Below, one piece after another: positions 5,085-7,260 of a stretch of DNA of 7,260 bases. The stretch is from Elusimicrobiota bacterium (GTDB lineage: Bacteria; Elusimicrobiota; Elusimicrobia; UBA1565; UBA9628): NCBI GenBank assembly GCA_023249695.1, contig JAHFCD010000112.1:1-7260 (forward strand). The letters run 5' to 3'. Both the position numbers and the translations under genes were made by a program. Below the pieces are notes generated by a model. That model was given only the letters and a program-made list of their open reading frames with translations, was not told the origin of the DNA and did not search any database. Position 1 is the first letter of the stretch. Each line of letters opens with the position of its first letter.

Positions 5085-5922
5085 GCTCAAGCCCGTCGCC
5101 TACGCCGGCGTCCCGAAGAACGTCACGATCAGCACCTTGCTCGACATGAAGCGCAAGGGCGTCAAGATCGCGATGCTCACGGCGTACGATTTTCCGACCG
5201 CGCGCCTGGCCGAAGAGGCGGGCGTGGACGTGATCCTCGTGGGCGACTCGGTGGGCATGACGAAGCTGGGCTACGAAAGCACCTTGCCCGTCACCATCGA
5301 CGAGATGGTCCACCACGTCAAGGCCGTTAAGCGCGGGATGTCGCGCGCGCTGCTCGTGGCCGACATGCCCTACCTCTCGTATGAGATCGATCTGAAGGAA
5401 GCGGTGCGCAACGCCGGCCGGCTCTTGAAGGAAGGCGGGGCGCACGCCGTCAAGGTCGAGGGCGGGATGGAAGTCGCCGCGACGATCAAGGAGTTCCTGA
5501 AGATCAACGTCCCCGTGTTCGGCCACCTCGGCCTGACGCCCCAGGCGGTCAACCGCCTCGGAGGCTACAAGGTCCAGGGCCGCAGCCCCGAGGCCGCGGA
5601 AAAGATTCTGACCGAGGCGCGCATACTCGAGGGCGCCGGCGTCTGCGCCGTGGTGCTGGAGTGCGTGCCGGCCGACCTCGCCAAGGAGATCACCAAGCGC
5701 CTCCAGGTTCCGACGATCGGCATCGGCGCGGGCCCGCACTGCGACGGCCAGGTGCTCGTCAGCGACGACATGCTGGGCCTGACCGAGTCGGGACCAACCA
5801 AGTTCGTGAAACGGTACGCTGATATACGAGGGCAGTCGCTCAAGGCGATCGGCGATTACTGCCGCGAAGTCCGCGACGGGTCGTTTCCCGGCCCCGAACA
5901 CTCGTTCACCTCCCAGAAATGA
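5074..5922 (+). CDS. panB: 3-methyl-2-oxobutanoate hydroxymethyltransferase
   Basis: PanB makes ketopantoate from 3-methyl-2-oxobutanoate and 5,10-methylene-tetrahydrofolate, the first committed step to pantothenate and CoA. The 282-residue protein carries LTAYDFPTARLAEEAG (35-50), VGDSVGM (56-62) with the metal-binding Asp58, DMPYLSY (97-103), VKVEGG (127-132), FGHLGLTPQ (149-157), VVLECVP (193-199) with the probable catalytic Glu196, IGIGAGPHCDGQVLV (215-229), and the C-terminal FPGPEHSF (271-278). All conserved residues I know are present. The ATG at 5074 overlaps folK by 11 bp. An upstream TTG (5056) would add only MLNCGV and is not supported by the family. It depends on folate carbon units, so sitting beside folK makes metabolic sense. 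Its stop overlaps the next gene as ATGA. Confidence 0.96.
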   Translation: MADKLKPVAYAGVPKNVTISTLLDMKRKGVKIAMLTAYDFPTARLAEEAGVDVILVGDSVGMTKLGYESTLPVTIDEMVHHVKAVKRGMSRALLVADMPYLSYEIDLKEAVRNAGRLLKEGGAHAVKVEGGMEVAATIKEFLKINVPVFGHLGLTPQAVNRLGGYKVQGRSPEAAEKILTEARILEGAGVCAVVLECVPADLAKEITKRLQVPTIGIGAGPHCDGQVLVSDDMLGLTESGPTKFVKRYADIRGQSLKAIGDYCREVRDGSFPGPEHSFTSQK

Positions 5923-6797
5923 TCTGGCTGGCCGCGGCGCTCCTCCTCGCGGCCGCCGTTTACGGGATCTGCTGGTGGGGCGCGGGCCTCATCCTGCATC
6001 CGCCGGCGATGTCGCCGATGTGGATCTTCCCCGAGCAGTTCGGGCTGCGCTACGAGAAGATTTCCTTCAAGACCCGCGACGGCCTCGAGCTCCGCGGCTG
6101 GTTCATTCCTTCCACGATCGGGGATAAGCGCACCATCCTGATGTGCCACGGCTGGGGCGACAACAAAGGCGAGCTGCTCAAGCAGACCTACTTCCTCAAC
6201 GAGAACGGCGGCTTCAACCTGATGTACTTCGACTTCCGCTCGCACGGCGAGAGCGAGGGCGAGATCACGACGATCGGCGGCCTCGAGACGATCGACTTCG
6301 ACGCGGCGATCGAGTGGCTGCGCAAGGCCAAGCCCGAGTTCGCCGATTCGATCGGGGTGTTCGGCCTGTCGATGGGCGCCGCCGTAACCGTCGCGTCCAT
6401 GCCGAAGCATCCCGATCTGCGCTGCGCCGCCGTCGAGAGCCCGTTCTCCGACTACCGCACCGTGATCAAGCGCTGGGGCTGGAACAACATGAAAGTCCCG
6501 TATTACCCGCTCATCGCGCTGACCTTGCTCCTGCTGCGCTCGCGGGTGAAGGACCCCGCGATCGACCGGTTCAACCCGGTCGAGGCCGCGCCGAAGATCT
6601 CGCCCCGCCCGCTGTTCGTCATCGGCGGCGAGCACGACCGCCTGATGACGCCCGAGGACGTCCGCAAGGTGTTCGCCGCCGCCCGCGAGCCGAAGCAGCT
6701 CTGGATGGTGCCCGAGGCCCGGCACGCCAAATGCCGCGAGGCCGCGGGCATGGAGTACGACACGCGCGTCATCGGATTCTTTTCGAGGAATCTGTGA
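5919..6797 (+). CDS. Membrane-anchored alpha/beta hydrolase between panB and panC
   Basis: This gene encodes 292 residues. Residues 3-25 form an N-terminal membrane anchor (LAAALLLAAAVYGICWWGAGLI). The rest is an alpha/beta-hydrolase fold: oxyanion-loop HGWGDNKG (77-84), FDFRSHGESEG (104-114), nucleophile elbow GLSMGA with Ser151, acid candidate Asp240 in GGEHDRLMTPED, and His269 in EARHAK. The complete triad suggests an active serine esterase, peptidase or lactonase of the broad serine aminopeptidase/YqkD-like group. The substrate is unknown. A hydrophobic stretch at 197-207 may belong to the cap. The signal-anchor layout favours a catalytic domain outside the cytoplasm, though topology is not certain. 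The gene overlaps panB (ATGA) and panC (GTGA), so it is expressed as part of pantothenate synthesis. No Shine-Dalgarno precedes it, which fits coupling to panB. Confidence 0.88.
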   Translation: MIWLAAALLLAAAVYGICWWGAGLILHPPAMSPMWIFPEQFGLRYEKISFKTRDGLELRGWFIPSTIGDKRTILMCHGWGDNKGELLKQTYFLNENGGFNLMYFDFRSHGESEGEITTIGGLETIDFDAAIEWLRKAKPEFADSIGVFGLSMGAAVTVASMPKHPDLRCAAVESPFSDYRTVIKRWGWNNMKVPYYPLIALTLLLLRSRVKDPAIDRFNPVEAAPKISPRPLFVIGGEHDRLMTPEDVRKVFAAAREPKQLWMVPEARHAKCREAAGMEYDTRVIGFFSRNL

Positions 6798-7260
6798 CCG
6801 CGCCGGTCGTCCGGACGAAAAAGGCTCTCCAGCGGCTCGTCGCCGGCTGGCGGAAAAAAGGCCTGACCGTCGGCTTCGTGCCGACGATGGGAGCCCTGCA
6901 CCGAGGCCACGCGGCGCTCGTCGACCGATCGGCTCGCGAGAACGACAAAACCATCGTGTCGGTCTTCGTCAATCCTCTGCAGTTCGGGCCGAACGAGGAC
7001 TACGGCCGCTACCCGCGCGCCCTGCCCGCCGATCGCGCGCTCGTCGCCGCCGCGGGGGCCGCCGCCGTCTACGCGCCGTCCGCGGAGGAGATGTATCCGA
7101 AAGGCTTCCACACTCACGTCGAAGTCGAGGGGCTCTCGGACCTCTATTGCGGCCGGTATCGTCCAGGCCACTTCCGCGGGGTCGCCACCGTGGTCCTCAA
7201 GCTGTTCAATCAGGTCCGCGCCGACCGCGCCTACTTCGGGGATAAGGACTGGCAGCAGGT
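6794..7260 (+). CDS. panC: Pantothenate synthetase (partial, 3' end outside window)
   Basis: PanC ligates pantoate and beta-alanine using ATP to give pantothenate. The first 155 residues are visible from the GTG at 6794, and the frame is open to the right edge. Family motifs are PTMGALHRGHAALV (30-43) with the nucleotidyl-transferase HRGH (HxGH-type), VNPLQFGPNEDYGRYPR (59-75), YCGRYRPGHFRGVATVV (118-134), KLFNQV (136-141) and YFGDKDWQQ (147-155). The second nucleotide-binding motif (KMSxR type) lies beyond the edge. The start overlaps the hydrolase stop as GTGA, with GAGGA (6785-6789) four bases upstream. Within this operon it is the clearest Shine-Dalgarno. A typical PanC has about 280 residues, so a little over half is present. 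No panD, which supplies beta-alanine, is in the window. Confidence 0.95.
   Translation, partial: MTAPVVRTKKALQRLVAGWRKKGLTVGFVPTMGALHRGHAALVDRSARENDKTIVSVFVNPLQFGPNEDYGRYPRALPADRALVAAAGAAAVYAPSAEEMYPKGFHTHVEVEGLSDLYCGRYRPGHFRGVATVVLKLFNQVRADRAYFGDKDWQQ

Noticed and set aside
5059..6725. Minus-strand frames of about 280-290 codons opposite panB and the hydrolase
   Set aside because: They mirror conserved enzyme genes and have His/Arg/Ala-rich composition. GC-rich third positions remove stops on the opposite strand.
1..7260. CRISPR array, tRNA, rRNA, insertion sequence or att site
   Set aside because: The whole window is filled with assigned genes and short intergenic gaps. I saw no spaced direct repeats, cloverleaf, transposase or flanking terminal repeats.

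Overview
The window is a very GC-rich (about two thirds G+C), gene-dense bacterial fragment that looks chromosomal. Two proteins have cleavable signal peptides, a third has a lipoprotein signal with a BamE-like C-terminal part, and the biosynthetic genes are ordinary bacterial ones. This suggests a diderm bacterium, possibly from a lineage known mainly from metagenomes. Elusimicrobiota, Acidobacteriota or Myxococcota-like groups would fit, but the sequence alone does not settle the phylum. I see no mobile element, tRNA, rRNA, CRISPR array or phage gene.

Left half (1-3529), envelope and secreted proteins. A minus-strand gene runs off the left edge and encodes a secreted modular protein: a jelly-roll-like module of about 150 residues, an Ig-like domain, then the start of a second copy of the first module. 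A 167-bp divergent region with two overlapping dyads separates it from a plus-strand gene for a secreted protein with an HEMAH (HExxH) zinc-metallopeptidase motif. That gene converges on a minus-strand gene for a secreted protein made of 31-32-residue W-x-D-S-W-G repeats, probably beta-propeller-like. The two genes share a single CTAG as stop codons. Further right, also on the minus strand, is a small glycine-rich lipoprotein.

Right half (3623-7260), a compact plus-strand operon in which every junction overlaps: dapB (lysine/diaminopimelate), a 92-residue two-helix membrane protein, folK (folate), panB (pantothenate), a membrane-anchored alpha/beta hydrolase, and panC (pantothenate, cut by the right edge). 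The unexpected members are the small membrane protein between dapB and folK and the hydrolase between panB and panC.

Regulation. Several starts have a -10-like hexamer only 6-9 nt before the ATG, twice as exactly TATCAT-N6-ATG. This predicts leaderless or nearly leaderless mRNAs. One of them also has an isolated A/T-rich island where an UP element would lie. No clearly new multi-gene system is evident. The best leads are the hydrolase inside the pan operon, the HExxH/propeller convergent pair with its shared stop, and the -10-adjacent start architecture.
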